From Isoetes taiwanensis (lineage: Eukaryota > Streptophyta > Lycopodiopsida > Isoetales > Isoetaceae): a stretch of DNA of 64,000 bases. Both the position numbers and the translations under genes were made by a program. The stretch covers positions 2,403,330 to 2,467,329 of the forward strand of contig JAJEKV010000056.1 of the NCBI GenBank assembly GCA_021234155.1, given 5' to 3'. The notes beneath the pieces were generated by a model that did no database searches, had not been told where the DNA came from, and worked only from the letters and a program-made list of their open reading frames with translations. This document shows positions 19,491 through 32,280 of this stretch, one piece after another. Every line of letters begins with the position of its first letter. Within the stretch, counting starts at the first letter, position 1.

Positions 19491-20234
19491 AAGGTTACAC
19501 AAGAGATAGTCTACTAGGACGCTAAACAGCTGGAAGACAGTCGCCTTGTTTAGGTCCACGGTGAGCTTGAAGTGCGGCATCATGGCACTGGCGATGGATA
19601 ACAAGAGAGAAAAAGTAGGGCGCTCAAGTAGGCGAAGGCGCTAGGGGTTTAGGGTAGTTACAAGGTATCAATGGAGGTCAGCTATGGCGGAAAAAGAGCT
19701 CAAGTCCGGCGGCTATGGCGGAAGGAAGTCGTCCAAACTAACACACTTTTGAAGAAGTAACACAAATTTGAACTTAACTTTTAACCTTTTTTGTAAAAAG
19801 TTTTCAAAATTTTTTAAAAAAAAAAATGGACGCGTATTTTTATACGCGGAACCGTATGGGGCGTTGCGAGCGTTATACGCCCCTAACTTTTCAAAAGCAG
19901 CAGCGCCCCTTTTGACTTTTTGGCCTGCTGTTGACTTTCTGCCCTCGGAAGACGTGCCCCCTAGGGTATTTGGGAGGTGCCCGATCCGTTGGAACCATTT
20001 TCGCCTTCATCCGAGTTGCCTACAAAAAGTTATTGCCCTTCTAAACTTGGGTTCTCCAGTCCCCTAAACTTCTTAAAAACTTACAATCTAATACATCAAC
20101 CTAGCACAAAAACAAAACATCAAAGAGCTAAACAATCACACTAGCTTAAACTCCCACCTAACTACCGAACTAGCGAGTTAGGGTTTGGTCAGTGCTATGA
20201 TTTCGGGCAACCGAAATCACGGCTCTGATACCAT
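19470..20234 (-). mobile_element. Leader and start of first ORF of a diverged chromovirus relative
   Basis: From about 19600 to 20234 the sequence parallels the leader of the main element, including the PBS hairpin (20198-20219) and the primer site (20221-20233). On the minus strand an ATG near 19590 opens a short frame (MMPHFKLTVDLNKATVFQL...) that stops near 19470. It sits where the H3 ORF starts in the main element but has a different sequence. The rest of the element is missing. Confidence 0.5.
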
Positions 20235-21811
20235 TGCGACGCTCCCAGAACATATACGACGCTCGGGCGTATACGTACGGGGACTTTCCCCTCCCATGGC
20301 AACCATCTCGCCATGAGCAGGGCCCTGCGTCTAACTCGGACCATCTCTGGAAAGATGCTCGAGTGAAGGACACAGATGGGTCATTTGGCCCACGCCTTCA
20401 ATGGGCTCCTATGTCGCGGAATCGTGAATATAAGGTTAGCATACAGCATAATCATATCATAAATACCACCACGAAGGGTGACACATCCATCCAACTGATA
20501 ATAACAGAGAAGATACATTTAATACTAGAGAAAACACCCCAATCCCATGGTTCTACCCCGGCTCAGACTCCAGTGAGGGTCGACTGACGTCTAGGTCTCA
20601 AGAGATCAGCAGACCAAATCTTGGCATGGCGTTGGCTGGCATAGAACACTGGCTAGGGTTGTCCACTCCATCCGCCCCTCCTGTGCACACTTTGCAGATG
20701 AGTCGAATCATGCTATGGCATCACTATATCCTTCCGGAGACGCAGACTCAAGGTATCACCCTTCGAGCCTACTCCAGGTTTCATGAAGACCTGTCCGATG
20801 AGGCAGGTCGGGGAAGCGTCCCCTTCCAGGATCACAGCGGTTCCATGGGTGAGCTAGAGAATACGTGCCGTATCAGCGACCCCCGCATCCGTACCCGACT
20901 TACTCTCCTAAATCTACACAAAGTACAGGGCGCCCCATACGGATCATACCTCTACACCCAGGGAGTGTCAGACCCATACCCGGCCCTCTACGTGACCGGC
21001 TGTCAGGCCTAGCCCACTGTAGGAGTCCCAGGAGCCTTGTATGTTCGTGCAAGACCCCACCCCCACTTCACAACTGTGTCCATTCTCTGGTGCTAAGCAA
21101 TTCCATAGCATCCACGACTCGGTGGTCTCTTGTGCACAGGCCGCAACTATTGGGAATTAAAGGAGCTACTAGGAGCATACTAAAAGCATAAGGCATAGAG
21201 GTCTCTACCCCCCTCTAATCCCTGCTTTACGGAAAGCTAACAGAGATACTTTCATAGATGCATCCATCCTTACTTAACAAAGCATAATCCATAATTGAAA
21301 TATAAATCCTAAATATCAAAGAAGGGTTAATCCTAACAAAGAGAATCAGAGAAGACCAACTGAAGTGCTATTCTACAAAACACAAGCTAGACTACCCACT
21401 AACCCGAGTTTCTGCTAGATCCATTATCATGGGGTGCCTCCATCTCCAAAGAACTTGGGCGCTCAGCAAACTTGGTACTCAGCAACTTGGGCGCTCGCTG
21501 CTCCTCCTGGGTCGATTTTGGGCCAAATGGGATGAGGGTTCCATGTTGATGCCCCAAGTTAGCATTCCCATGCTGGCCAATCGAATTTGGCCAGGTGGCA
21601 CCTTCCTAAGTAATCAATTAACTTAATTGAGTTAATTAGATACTATTTCCTTAATTATAGGTAATTATTCTTTAACAATTAATTTAGCATAGCTAAATTA
21701 ATCCCTTTTAAGTCAACCCCCTAGGTTAAAATACCCCATGGTGGCGTATTCTTAATGTGTGACGTGTCAGTATATCTATACGTATATCGTATAAATACGT
21801 GGAATGTCACA
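20235..21811 (-). repeat. LTR of the diverged chromovirus relative
   Basis: This 1577-bp LTR starts TGCGACGCTCCC and ends GGAATGTCACA on the plus strand. It is clearly related to the other three LTRs but with many substitutions. The adjacent primer site shows it is a 5' LTR in minus orientation. No matching 3' LTR or target duplication is in the window. Confidence 0.75.
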
Positions 21812-22088
21812 CTTTTCATCTATAAATCTCAGGGTTAACATGTCCAGCATCATCAGCTACGAACCTAGAACATAAATTTGATGCTATCCGGTTGGCAATG
21901 CAAACGCAGAACAGATTGGCCTGCTCAAACATCTCCGGCTTCTTGTTTTGTGAAGTCGAAGCTTTGCATAAGCGGCCATAATGTCATTTTGGCGGCATAG
22001 TTTCCCTTTTGGTTGATACAGTCTCTGTTATCAGCCAAATTTCATATTTACTTAAATAAGATTAACTGTTTATAAAATCTGTAAACTA

Positions 22089-22155
22089 GTTAGCTAGTGT
22101 GTTAAAGCATTTGGCTTTAACTGTGTATACCAGGGTTCAAACCCTGGAAGCACTA
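22089..22155 (+). other. tRNA-like sequence (SINE head or tRNA relic)
   Basis: A box-A-like TTAGCTAGTGTGTTAAAGC is followed by a perfect T arm, CCAGGGTTCAAACCCTGG. The anticodon stem is poor, so it is not a working tRNA. A tRNA-derived SINE head is the likelier reading. Confidence 0.4.
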
Positions 22156-23408
22156 CTTTTATAGCCCTCCGAATTTTAAGATAAAACTATCAAAATTTCA
22201 AGATTAAATATCAAGACTTTTTATTTTATTCTTCCATATCCATAAGGCCATCAAAACCCTTGGAATACTTCGAAATATTATGAAGAATAAAAAAGAACAT
22301 CATTGAATTTGTACAATTAATTATCCCGCTTACATCTAGCATAACTTGCCCAGTGGCTCTGCTTAACAAGCTAACAAGTCTAATATTATGACACCCAAGG
22401 CTCTATAGATGCCCTAAGCCAAAAGTATAATAGGCTCTAAGAAAATTGCATTTTGAGCCAAATTTGCATATCCGTGTCCAAATATTCAAGTGCCTGATTT
22501 GGCTCTAAGCTCTTAGTATGGTTCATACCCATACTACAGAAAGTATAATCATGTAAAATTGTTTTGCCTCATGTGGCCTTATAGGCTCAATCCTCTTGCA
22601 TAACAACATATGGATTTTCTTTTGTCATTTCAATTATTTGAAGAATCAAAAAAGAATATTCTCTTCTTCTTCTTCTATTATGTTCTCACAAAGACTATGT
22701 TCAATTAATGTACAAAACAATTAAAAGACTTCGTTCAGAGTGAGTACATGTTTTCCAATATCTACCCTGGGGTTTTAAGCCAGGCCACATCAGGTACTCC
22801 TAGTCCCATGTATATGTAATAATACAAATGCAATCAAACTTCTCATGTGAAAGTTATCATATAAGCTTAGAGAGAAATTCCATGTACAGTTTCACTTAAT
22901 CAATATTCATATCTATTCAATGTCCATATCAACTTATTTTCAGTCTTCTATTCCGATGCAACCTTAGTATTTTGTATACAACAACATAATATTCCAACAA
23001 CGTTTTTTCAGTAGTTTCTCAATCCTTTGAACCCAACAAAATCTTATATTCATTAAAAACCTTATATGTGTTAGCTTTTATTCAAATGCAGGCCATTGAA
23101 GGCATTACATAATACCAAAAGGAAAAGATTTAATATTTTTCCTTTTTGAAACATGACAATCTGCCTGACCATGATTCTAAAGCACAATCTTTTCAGTCTA
23201 CATCAGATCAGCATATAAGTCTTCTAAGCTGTCCATATTTATTAGCCACTGCAATATTTTTATCAAGTTCCACAATTATAATGAAATAGGGCAGATCTCA
23301 CCCCTTTCTTTGTCCATGTCTTGATGATAGCCACATTCTACACGTGGTCCATGGCCACATTCTTCATGTGCTCCACCAATTGTACCAATTCAAACTGAAA
23401 ACAAGTCC
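22156..23408. other. Non-coding stretch, part of the ancient repeated unit
   Basis: No coding region is seen. It contains the small hairpin CCCTGG...CCAGGCC at 22765-22786, which recurs upstream of the other structured-element copies. It also has a GATCTCACC block near 23295 that recurs at about 29954 and 35489. Confidence 0.45.
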
Positions 23409-23526
23409 AGGAGAGAATGTTTTGGTTACCTGCACCCAAACAATGCATAAGTTAGCAAGTTCATGGTAACTACACAAGGGGCGTCAGGTAAGCAGTAAAA
23501 CATTCTGGCTCATCGCCCTTCACCTA
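23409..23526. ncRNA. Structured repeat, copy 1 (hairpin with covarying 10-nt helix)
   Basis: A 10-nt arm AGAATGTTTT (23414-23423) is followed by GGTTACCTGCACCC. The pairing strand GGGGCGTCAGGTAAGC comes next, then the exact complement of the arm (23497-23506), then GGCTCATCGCCCTTCACCTA. In the other copies the 10-nt arm has a different sequence but still pairs perfectly. This suggests an RNA or DNA fold. Strand and role are unknown; a small-RNA precursor is one option. Confidence 0.4.
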
Positions 23527-23952
23527 TTATTTTCAGTAAGAATAATAAGTTGCAGTGTTCATAAGTGGCTAAAGATAGATGCGTCAGATGCGGGGCATCT
23601 AAAGCATCTAAAGGATCTAAGCATCTATCGTTTTAGATGCGGGAAAGATGCGTTTGATAATTTAAATTTTTAAAAAACACCACCTTCAAATTGACTTCAA
23701 TCTATAATAGCAGCGTTAGACATACTAACAAAAGGAAATATAGATATATTATGTCAATATATAAGTTGGCAAAGAGGGTAAATCCAATAGAGTAGCATAG
23801 AGAAAAAACCCGAAAGTAAAAGCACAAGGAAACTACAAACAAATGCAGTAAATACTAGTCTAGTCAGCAGAAGAGTCTTGATCCTTTGATCCACCATCTA
23901 CTTCCTCATCATCACTTTCACTACCATTGTCACTTGAGTGACTTGACTCACT

Positions 23953-26657
23953 TCAATGCTCATCAATATCCTCATCTGTCTCAGATTCAGTATCACTCTC
24001 CACTTCTTCCTCTTCCTCCTCCTCCTCAGAGACCTCATATTCACTTTCCTCTTCTATTGTAAGATCTTGTACAATAACACTTGCTTCTCCCCTATTACCA
24101 CGTCCTCTTCTACTACCACGTCCTCTTCCACGGCCCCTTCGATTAGGAGTACTGGAACTTCCTATTCCCCTTCCTCCTCCACGAGTAGATCTTCTTGTTC
24201 CAGAGCATTCCAAAAATAAAATCTGATATAATTCGTCTTCGTCATGATTAATAGAAGGCAATTCAGGATTCTTGTATACATCAATCTCATTTGGATCCAC
24301 CTGCATGCAACACTTACTAACAATTAGTATCGAGTGAAATAAAAAAGATTTTCAAGTTTGATCTATATTCTATAATAGGACTGTAAAGCCATGACGAAGA
24401 CTAACCTGCTTTGGCTCTTTAAGCATCTTATATTTGCGTAATGCCCGCAAGTTCTCTCTGCAATAGATGAGGTCATGCATTGTGCTTGCTTTCAATTTGT
24501 TTCTCCTTTTTGTATGAATAAGAGAATGTGCAGACCAATCACTACACCTGTAGACCAATCCTGGTTGAAAGAGACAAAGAAATATGAAAAATAATGAACT
24601 AAAGAGAGTAGAATGAGTGAAAACAGGAAGAACAAAGTACATTAAAGTTCTTCATCCATAATGCTTATTACCTGAGATAAGACTCTCAGAGCTAACTTTT
24701 GAAGCTCAGGTGTGCATCCACCATACTTTTCCCACCACGAGACTGGTTTTGACATAGCACTTTGGGACTCAGCCATAGGGTTATTGAACTCACCCATCTT
24801 TCCTCGAAATTGGAGGAGATCATCGTATAACTTATCAGCTTTTTCGTGATCTCCATCAAAGATGCGCACCAAGTAGGTTACCCAGCCAGAACGAAGCTCT
24901 TTATTCATATCAGTAGTGCCATCTCGCCAAAAAGGGTGGAGAAGATGAGCCACTGCATGGATTGGGCGAAAAAATCAATTCCATCGAATGGTGACCTTAT
25001 TCTTTATCTCTTCAATCCTATTATGTTATGATGCCATGCATCACCACCATACAAAACTTTAAAGTGAAAAGAATGACAAAAAGAATAGATAGAACAAATA
25101 ATGATAATGAAATGAATTACATTACAACAACAAAATAGAATAGTAGGTTACCTGTACTTCATGGATGCGTCTTTATCTTGAAGTCGCTTATCAAGCACAT
25201 CCTTGATCCGATTCATGAACTCATAAAGCAAACCAATAGTGGCACCCTCTTTATCAGTGAGTCGTAAAACAGAATAGATTGGGCGTATGATTTCCGTGAT
25301 GTCGCGAAAATCTATGAGATTAGTTGTATCCAATATTAGCAGCTGAATTGCTTCACTTTCTGGTAACGTTCTATCTTTCCAAGCATTCCATTCCTTTGAC
25401 ACAACAGTTTGCCTTAAAGCATCCCATACTTCAACTAAACGATGAATCATTATAAACCTTGATCCAAACCTTGTCTTTGCTGGTTTTAGGAGCTTCTTCG
25501 TGGAATACATTCGATAAATTGATAAAGCCTTCTTCTTACGTGCAAATAGAGTGACAATTTGCTCGCCCGTGCCAATTGCTTTCTTAATCCATGGAAGTGC
25601 AGCAATATCTTTCAACAAGAGGTTCAAGCTATGTGATGCACATGGAGTCCACACTAAGGTTTTATAGGTCTCCTCTAACAACTATGGCAACACAATTTGA
25701 CCCATTATCTGTTATCTCCTGGATTATATTGTGTGGTCCAACTTCATCAATCACCTCTTTCATCTTCTCATACAATAGGTCGCCGGTAACACTAACTCCA
25801 GCACCACTCATATCATATGACTTCTTGTAAATTGTACCAAATGCAGAGGATATCATCACATTGTAAAGACCTCTCTTCCTCATGTCAACCCATCCATCTG
25901 TCATCAAAGTACATCCATACCGGCTCCACTTTTGCTCAATTTTAGTGATATCTTTTGCAATTTCTTCATGTGCCATAGGAATCAGTTTTCTTTTGAGTGT
26001 AGTGGAAGATGGACCTGCGGTCTTCTTACCCACTTGCGTAAGTGTCTCCACCATTTGTTTCCAGCTAGGTGTGTCCAAGATCCTAAACGGGAGATTGCAT
26101 TCAATCAACATCTTTCCAACTTCCATTTCTGCCAACTCCATCCACTTTTTTTGCCAACCAATTTGGGTCCTTGAGAGAGTGCTTTGCTTCATTGTCAAAT
26201 GCATAGGCGAGGAGATTTGTTGATCTACTACATCAACCACTTCATGATGGATAGAAGCTGAAGAGTAGCCCGCAACATTCTCTATTGATGATCCTCTTTT
26301 TCTCTTTGATGGCGGGCTCATAAAGGAATGTGGAGGTAGAGAAGCAGGTGAAGGAGATGGAGTGACCTGCTGGTTTAATGATGTTCCAGCAGCCCCAATT
26401 GTGCTCACTACTATCGGTTGCCATCCCCTCAATGCTCGAATTTCTGCCCTTTTTTCAGGTGGACAAGATGTGCATCCTGCAATTCCATAACCACCTTCAC
26501 CAGCAAGATGTGCTTGTAGCTTTAAAAGTGCGCCAGTAGCTGAATGAGAGCAATCTTTGCATGTGAAATGCTTGTTTCTACTTCCTCTGCTTTTTCCTGT
26601 AACCTTTTCGATATGTGAACATGCTTCCTTCCATAACTTGTTCTCTTGCTTTGGCAT
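23953..26657 (-). pseudogene. Decayed hAT-family transposase-like gene (BED, DUF659, hAT dimerisation)
   Basis: Minus-strand exons, read from 26657, encode a BED-type zinc finger (CKDC...QAHLAG...C), a DUF659 block (YGCTLMTDGWVD and ITDNGSNCVA), the central helical region (CASHSLNLLLKDIA) and the hAT C-terminal dimerisation block (SWWEKYGG, LQKLALRVLSQ and KRRNKLKASTMHDLIY). A 348-bp last exon (24300-23953) encodes an RGRGRG-rich segment and an acidic tail. Splice donors fit at 25151 (CAG|GTAACC), 24671 and 24405, with acceptors at 25018 and 24301. Two breaks are visible: a one-base frameshift near 25685 and an in-frame TGA at 24975-24977, where Arg is expected (CGA to TGA). The joint into the fourth exon is not resolved. 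The start ATG at 26657 (MPKQENKLW) fits better than the upstream TTG. Confidence 0.75.
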
Positions 26658-28105
26658 TTTAAAAATCAAAAGAGGAGGATCATACGCAAAAGAAGGAAAG
26701 GAAAGAGCAATTCTATTTATTCAAAGGGAACAAAAGCGGCGCAATGGAAAATTTCATGACTCATTGTCAGCAGCATTCAGTGAATTTCAGTCAGCATTGC
26801 ATTGCTGATTGCTTGCAAATTTGCAATGGAATATCAAAACATGGTCTGGTTACTTTGGTAGTTGCAGAAAATCTTCTAGATGGCAAGAGTGGTTGCTGTC
26901 AATGGAAAATGGATAAAAACAGAGCAGAGATGTATCAGACAAATAAAAAAAACTTGAGCATTAACGAACCTGCAATGTAGACCTGTTCCTGCTTGTAGCA
27001 CACTTGCTAGATCATGGATGCCAAGATAAGAACACCAATCGATGGATATGAACAGGCTAAATCTCAGAAACTTTCCTACTGCCCTAAAACTATCATACTG
27101 ATCCAAAAAACTCCTCAAATCCGACCCAAAGAACTGTTAGAGTCACTGAAATGGAGATCTAAGGGCCAAACATGCATTTTCGGGTAGTTTGTAGCATCAA
27201 AAATGGATCGATTCCTGTTTTTTCATGCAGCCGGCAAGGAACGGCAAGAAACGTCGACGTTTTTTAGGTAAACAAGGTGCTGCGCACGAAGGGTTGCCCT
27301 CCATGGCCGGAGTGTGGAGTGGCTTGAATCATAGTTCAAAGTTTTTGACAATCAATTCAAAACTATAATCCTGGACATTTGGAACAAAATCTATTTATAT
27401 TTGCTTAATATTCGATCACGTTACAATAAAATTCCATTTGGAAGCTTTCTCTGGCTATATCTGTTCTGTCTATACATAAAGAACTTGGGGACTCATTTTC
27501 TGGCTATACAGGTAGAAATTGTAAATGCTTATGTTACAAGTAATAACAAAGAACCTCAGCTCAAAGCTGTATTAATATGCCTTACTATATGCTTTTTCCC
27601 ATTCCTGCAACTTCTCTTTCCTACCTAGATTCTTGGTATAAGATAGCAATTAAACATAAGGGTGCTCATACGCAATTCAATCAGTTGATAATGTGTACAT
27701 ATTATAATGGCAATGGGCTATTAAATTTTAAAACAACTTCAGGAGAAAAAAAGCAGAGATCATATATAAAAACGGCTACATCAGCTAGTTCATTTTCAAA
27801 AGGCCACAATCTAAAATTGGTCCTTAATCTGTTCTATTCATTGTGCTTGTTCTGTTCTCTACATCTTCCATGGCCATTTGATATGCCAGCTGAGAAGCCT
27901 TTTCATGTAGCAACTCTTAGCCTTTTCATGCATGCCCCTTAGCTAAGCACCATAGCACTAGGGCTAGGCAATAAGATATAGAACAAAAAAGAACAACTCA
28001 TTGATAGCCAAGGTATTCATGAGGGGACTCTTACCTCCACCATCAATAGAGGGGCACTGAAAACATACAATTAGAACATACCACCACCACCAAGGAGGGG
28101 GCCAA
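26658..28105. other. No gene recognised
   Basis: This is the upstream flank of the hAT-like gene and further AT-rich sequence. The ORFs are short, and none has a recognisable domain. Confidence 0.4.
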
Positions 28106-28109
28106 ATAC

Positions 28110-28190
28110 CACATACGGAATTGAACCCACAAACTGATGCCCCAACGTATTGGGACTAGACCCTTTAACCCATTAAGGCAAGGAAGATAT
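28110..28190 (-). mobile_element. tRNA-derived SINE-like head
   Basis: On the minus strand CCTTGCCTTAATGGGTTAAAGG (A-box-like) lies about 45 bases before GGGTTCAATTCC (B box, 28117-28128). An anticodon-arm-like CCCAATACGTTGGG sits between them. The sequence continues into a TGGTGG-rich body. The 3' end and target duplications were not identified. Confidence 0.4.
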
Positions 28191-29220
28191 GTAGAAAAAA
28201 ACACCAACCATTAGGAGATATAAAAAGGAAAAAACGGCTAGGGGGACTCGTACCTCCACCTTCGCCAAAAAATACATGCCAACATCAGGGCGAAAAATGT
28301 AACCAATGGAAACCTAACCTTGTTTAAATAGGAAACCTTACCTTAAAAATTTATCACCACAATAAACGGGGGAGAATGCTTCAACGGGAAAATTATGGAG
28401 GTAGTACTTAAACACGTCTGGCACGTATATCAGGCTTCACCTGCCTCTGAACTGCCCATACGAAAAATGATGGCGGGAGGACCAGCTGGCAGTACGACAC
28501 TTACTGAGGCTTGAGCAATCACATTTTGATAAAGCATAAAATAGTGTATCATACCTTATTCAAAACCATAGTGGTCCGTATTTGTTTGAGCCTGAAGCAC
28601 CAAGCTTACTGCAAACGTAACTAGGATAAGCCCCTTTATGGCAAAGGACTCATTCATAACCTTATACAAGATTTATGCAAGCTTTCTTGAATAAAAAATC
28701 AGGATCCATATCAGGGAAATCCAATATTTGCATCCGAGCTATGTACATCGATTGCCATAGAACTCCCATAAACACCTAGAAATCAATTTTTTTGATAGTC
28801 TGATACCTATCTTTATGTAAGAAGAAAGCCATTGATCTGCACAACGGTTTCCTGCCTTATCCCCTGAAGAGTACATGGAAGCTAGAAATTAGACCGGCTT
28901 TTGCCTCTGTGACCAATTTGCAAGGCAAAGCCAAGATTTTCAGAAGCGGCTTCTATTCTGTAGCGGCTAGATTATCACAGGTCGGTGCTTTCATTTGGGC
29001 GCCAAAATACACGTCTTCTATACTATACTCTGTATATTGCCCATATACATGCATTTTGTTAAGAGATACAACACCCTTATATGTAATCCCAATCTTTTTC
29101 AATTTATGATCATTCAGTCCATATTAATGCTCGGTGTCAAACCTAGGCACCATAACTTGCAGTATCAGCACAAATAAAAGCAAGTTCTCAAAATTTGAAG
29201 ATATGAAGACTCGAAGAGAA

Positions 29221-29438
29221 TCTTCTTCTTCTTCTTCTTCTTCTTCTTCTTCTTCTTCTTCTTCTTCTTCTTCTTCTTCTTCTTCTTCTTCTTCTTCTTC
29301 TTCTTCTTCTTCTTCTTCTTCTTCTTCTTCTTCTTCTTCTTCTTCTTCTTCTTCTTCTTCTTCTTCTTCTTCTTCTTCTTCTTCTTCTTCTTCTTCTTCT
29401 TCTTCTTCTTCTTCTTCTTCTTCTTCTTCTTCTTCTTC
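29221..29438. repeat. (TTC)n tract, 218 bp
   Basis: This is an uninterrupted TTC run of about 73 units. It lies at the left border of the first copy of the 2.2-kb duplication. The long serine ORF across it is a by-product of the repeat. Confidence 0.95.
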
Positions 29439-31614
29439 GATACGTTTTTACCTAGACAATAACCTATATTATATCATAGATTATGTTCAAGGTAAAGAAC
29501 TTCCCATCATATCCACCCTGGATTTTACCCCAGGCCACAATGGGACGTATCCAATCTACCAGTGGTATTTTTTTTAAAAAACCATACAACATAAAATAGT
29601 AAAGAGCATAACCTATAAAGAGTGTACCATATAAAATCATATAGAATATAAACCATATTAATATGCATGATAGGAGGTAAACTCTGATCAAATAAGAGGA
29701 CCAACTTATATTCTGAATATTTAGTGTTCCCATAAACAAGTTAACATATCCGTATGTTAATTCATTATATCAGATAATCCATATCCTTTCTTATATCAGT
29801 CATATCATCCACATCTTTACTAAATATCACAATCCCAAGTCAAGAAAATTTGTACAGTTCATGTATTATTTAGCGGACATGAGACATCATCAAAGCCATC
29901 TTGTACTGCAGCATATCAGCATTTGCATGTATACAGCAAAGCAAAAGGATGGATCTCACCCAAATCTTCCGAATGAATGTGATAAATATCATACTCTATC
30001 ACATATAATCCACCACAAAGAACCAGCAAACTAGGAGGTGTAGTTTTGGTTACCTGCACCCAAACAATGCAAATGTTAGCAAATCTATGGTAACAATGCA
30101 AGGGGCGTCAGGTAAGCTGTAAAACTACACGGCTCATCGCCCTTCACCTAATGGTTGTATTCTGTCATTTACCTAATTTCTAGAGCAAATAGGGTAGTAA
30201 TCAAAATGAAAAATCATTTATTCTGGTAAAGAACAAACAACTCTGCTGCTTACCACAGCAGGATGTAAACCAGCTACTCACTTAACCAACCTTCTTAGTA
30301 ATCATGCTAAATGGTCACATGATTGCTATATAAGCCAAGCACTATATCAGAAATTAAAAATTCCAAGCACTTGCAAAGCATTTGCCTGCAACACAGATCA
30401 TATCATTCTCCAAGTAGCATTAAATATGCAACTTTTTCTCAGACCACTCATCTATTACGTCAAGTTTTGGCAGTGACCTAGCATATCTCTAGCTCTATAA
30501 ACTGGAACTGTATTCCCTAATCTAGAGCCTACACCTCCGTTATTATCAAACTGCTATCAACTGTAACGCCCTGTTTACAGAAGATCAAGGCTATCAAGTT
30601 TTTAATTCAGCTTTCTTGTACAACTATCAAGCAACCAGCCATCGTCCAGCCTAAAACATCATCGCATCACACTTTTTTCTTTTAGTATTCTAGGAAAAAT
30701 CCACCATAGCATATCGTTGTTATGTTTTATCTAAAGCATATAGCATTAAAACATCGATATGTCAAGAAATGACCTGATTATTTGCGCTCCCAGATCCCGT
30801 AGGATTCGTATCAGCATATGTAGATTGTTTTGCAATATAGTTAGTCTTCATAAACTTCTTCAGTGCCCTGTTTCCAGCATGTATCCCTTATTTTTCTTCC
30901 CTGGCATTCTTTCATAGACCCCACTTGGCACGGTATAGCAGCATGCTTGGAAACCCCAAACTAGTAACAGCGGCACCAGCAGAATAGGCGCTTCCGGATG
31001 TGAGGGTTTGAGCGAATGGGAAGTTAAAGTTTCCCACCACATTTTCTTTCTATACCCAGCATGATACACTTCTTCCAAGGTAACCATATCAACACTCTTA
31101 AATTCGACAGATACCCCTTAATTTTGAGTGGCAGGCCATGTCTCAGCCAGCCGACCTTCATAACTCTTAAGGCAAGCCTGTATAATACATTTAATCGAGG
31201 CCTCCAACAAGTCATTAAACCGGGCTGTTTCATAAAATTCATAAGTGCCCAGTCACCCATTGACCATTATGCTACATATAATGCATTTTATTGTAAACCC
31301 ATGTCTACGGCATTATTGAGGAGTCAGCATTCACTATACAACAAACACGTCCAGAATAAACAACATAATAGCATATTCTAGTTATTGTATGCCTACCATC
31401 CAACAAACATGTACCAACATAACATATTTAATGTTGTGCTCTGAGTGCAACTTCTTCCTCCTTTGTAAGACCATTACTAAAAATGAACATAAAGATAAAG
31501 AGCTGAGCATACTTACATCCATTAAGTAGAACCTCAGTTTAGGTCATTTGTTCGATATATACTAGAAGAATTTATTTCTTCTTCTTCTTCTTCTTCTTCT
31601 TCTTCTTCTTCTTC
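29439..31614. repeat. 2.2-kb direct duplication, copy A
   Basis: It is nearly identical to 32281-34458 at an offset of about 2842 bp, with a few local differences (for example near 29905 and 31150). It starts GATACGTTTTTACC and ends in a TTC tract (31575-31614). It contains structured repeat copy 2. I found no convincing gene in it. Confidence 0.9.
30033..30151. ncRNA. Structured repeat, copy 2
   Basis: The variable arm is GTGTAGTTTT (30038-30047), and its exact complement is at 30121-30130. The conserved parts are GGTTACCTGCACCC, GGGGCGTCAGGTAAGC and GGCTCATCGCCCTTCACCTAA. Confidence 0.4.
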
Positions 31615-32270
31615 GCCCACAACCCTCCCTCGGGTAGTTGAGCACTTCTTCTCATGGAAGTTAAGGAGTAGGACCCCTCTTCCACGGGAAGAAGGGCCCT
31701 ACTACCTTACTGCCAAGAAAGCATTTTTTGTAGTACCATCTTAATACGCACTTTGTATTCATATCACGTACTTAAACTGCTATGGTATCATACAGCACTT
31801 AGTCTGCTACATATTCTTATATATGTGTGTGAATGGGGCACAGTGGGCCAACATCCACTTCATATAGTACGGCTCAGTGGGCCAGAAACATCATATTTGA
31901 TATGATGTTTTTAAAGTCTTAGGATAAAACCTTAGACAATTAGTTCACAACTATATTCAATAGCTTATGTAATATCTTCATATAATCAGATCTGTTTTTC
32001 CCCAAAATAAGTGGCATACAATCTGACCTGGATAATCTTTTGTTGAGGCAAATCCCAATTCATAAAGATGTTTCAGCCACACAGATTTTTTCTGCACAGA
32101 ACAGACTCAATTGTTAAAAATAATCGTCATCCTAACCTATGCCATAAAATTATGGTAATTAATCTCCAAGCAGGTATGGAGAACAAAGGACCAGAAGAAT
32201 AGGGTACAATAGGCCAAAGGTAGATTAGAAATTGTGTTTGCTAGATGACTCTAGCAAGTGGAAATCACTA
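31615..32270. other. Spacer between duplicated copies, with CACTA-like end
   Basis: It begins with a palindromic block (AGTAGGACCCC and its partner GGGCCCTACT, about 31659-31710). A TTTTTTGTAGTA end follows at 31734, which reads TACTACAAAAAA on the minus strand. This resembles a CACTA-type terminus with one changed base. The rest is AT-rich without genes. Confidence 0.35.
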
Positions 32271-32280
32271 TTTCTTCTTC

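Noticed and set aside
23409-23526. Structured repeat read as a box C/D snoRNA on the minus strand
   Set aside because: A C-like GCGATGA and CTGA with a terminal stem are visible, but the space between them is only about 25 nt and copy 4 has lost the C box.
29134-29577. Long poly-serine ORF
   Set aside because: It is produced entirely by the TTC repeat; no domain or start context supports a gene.
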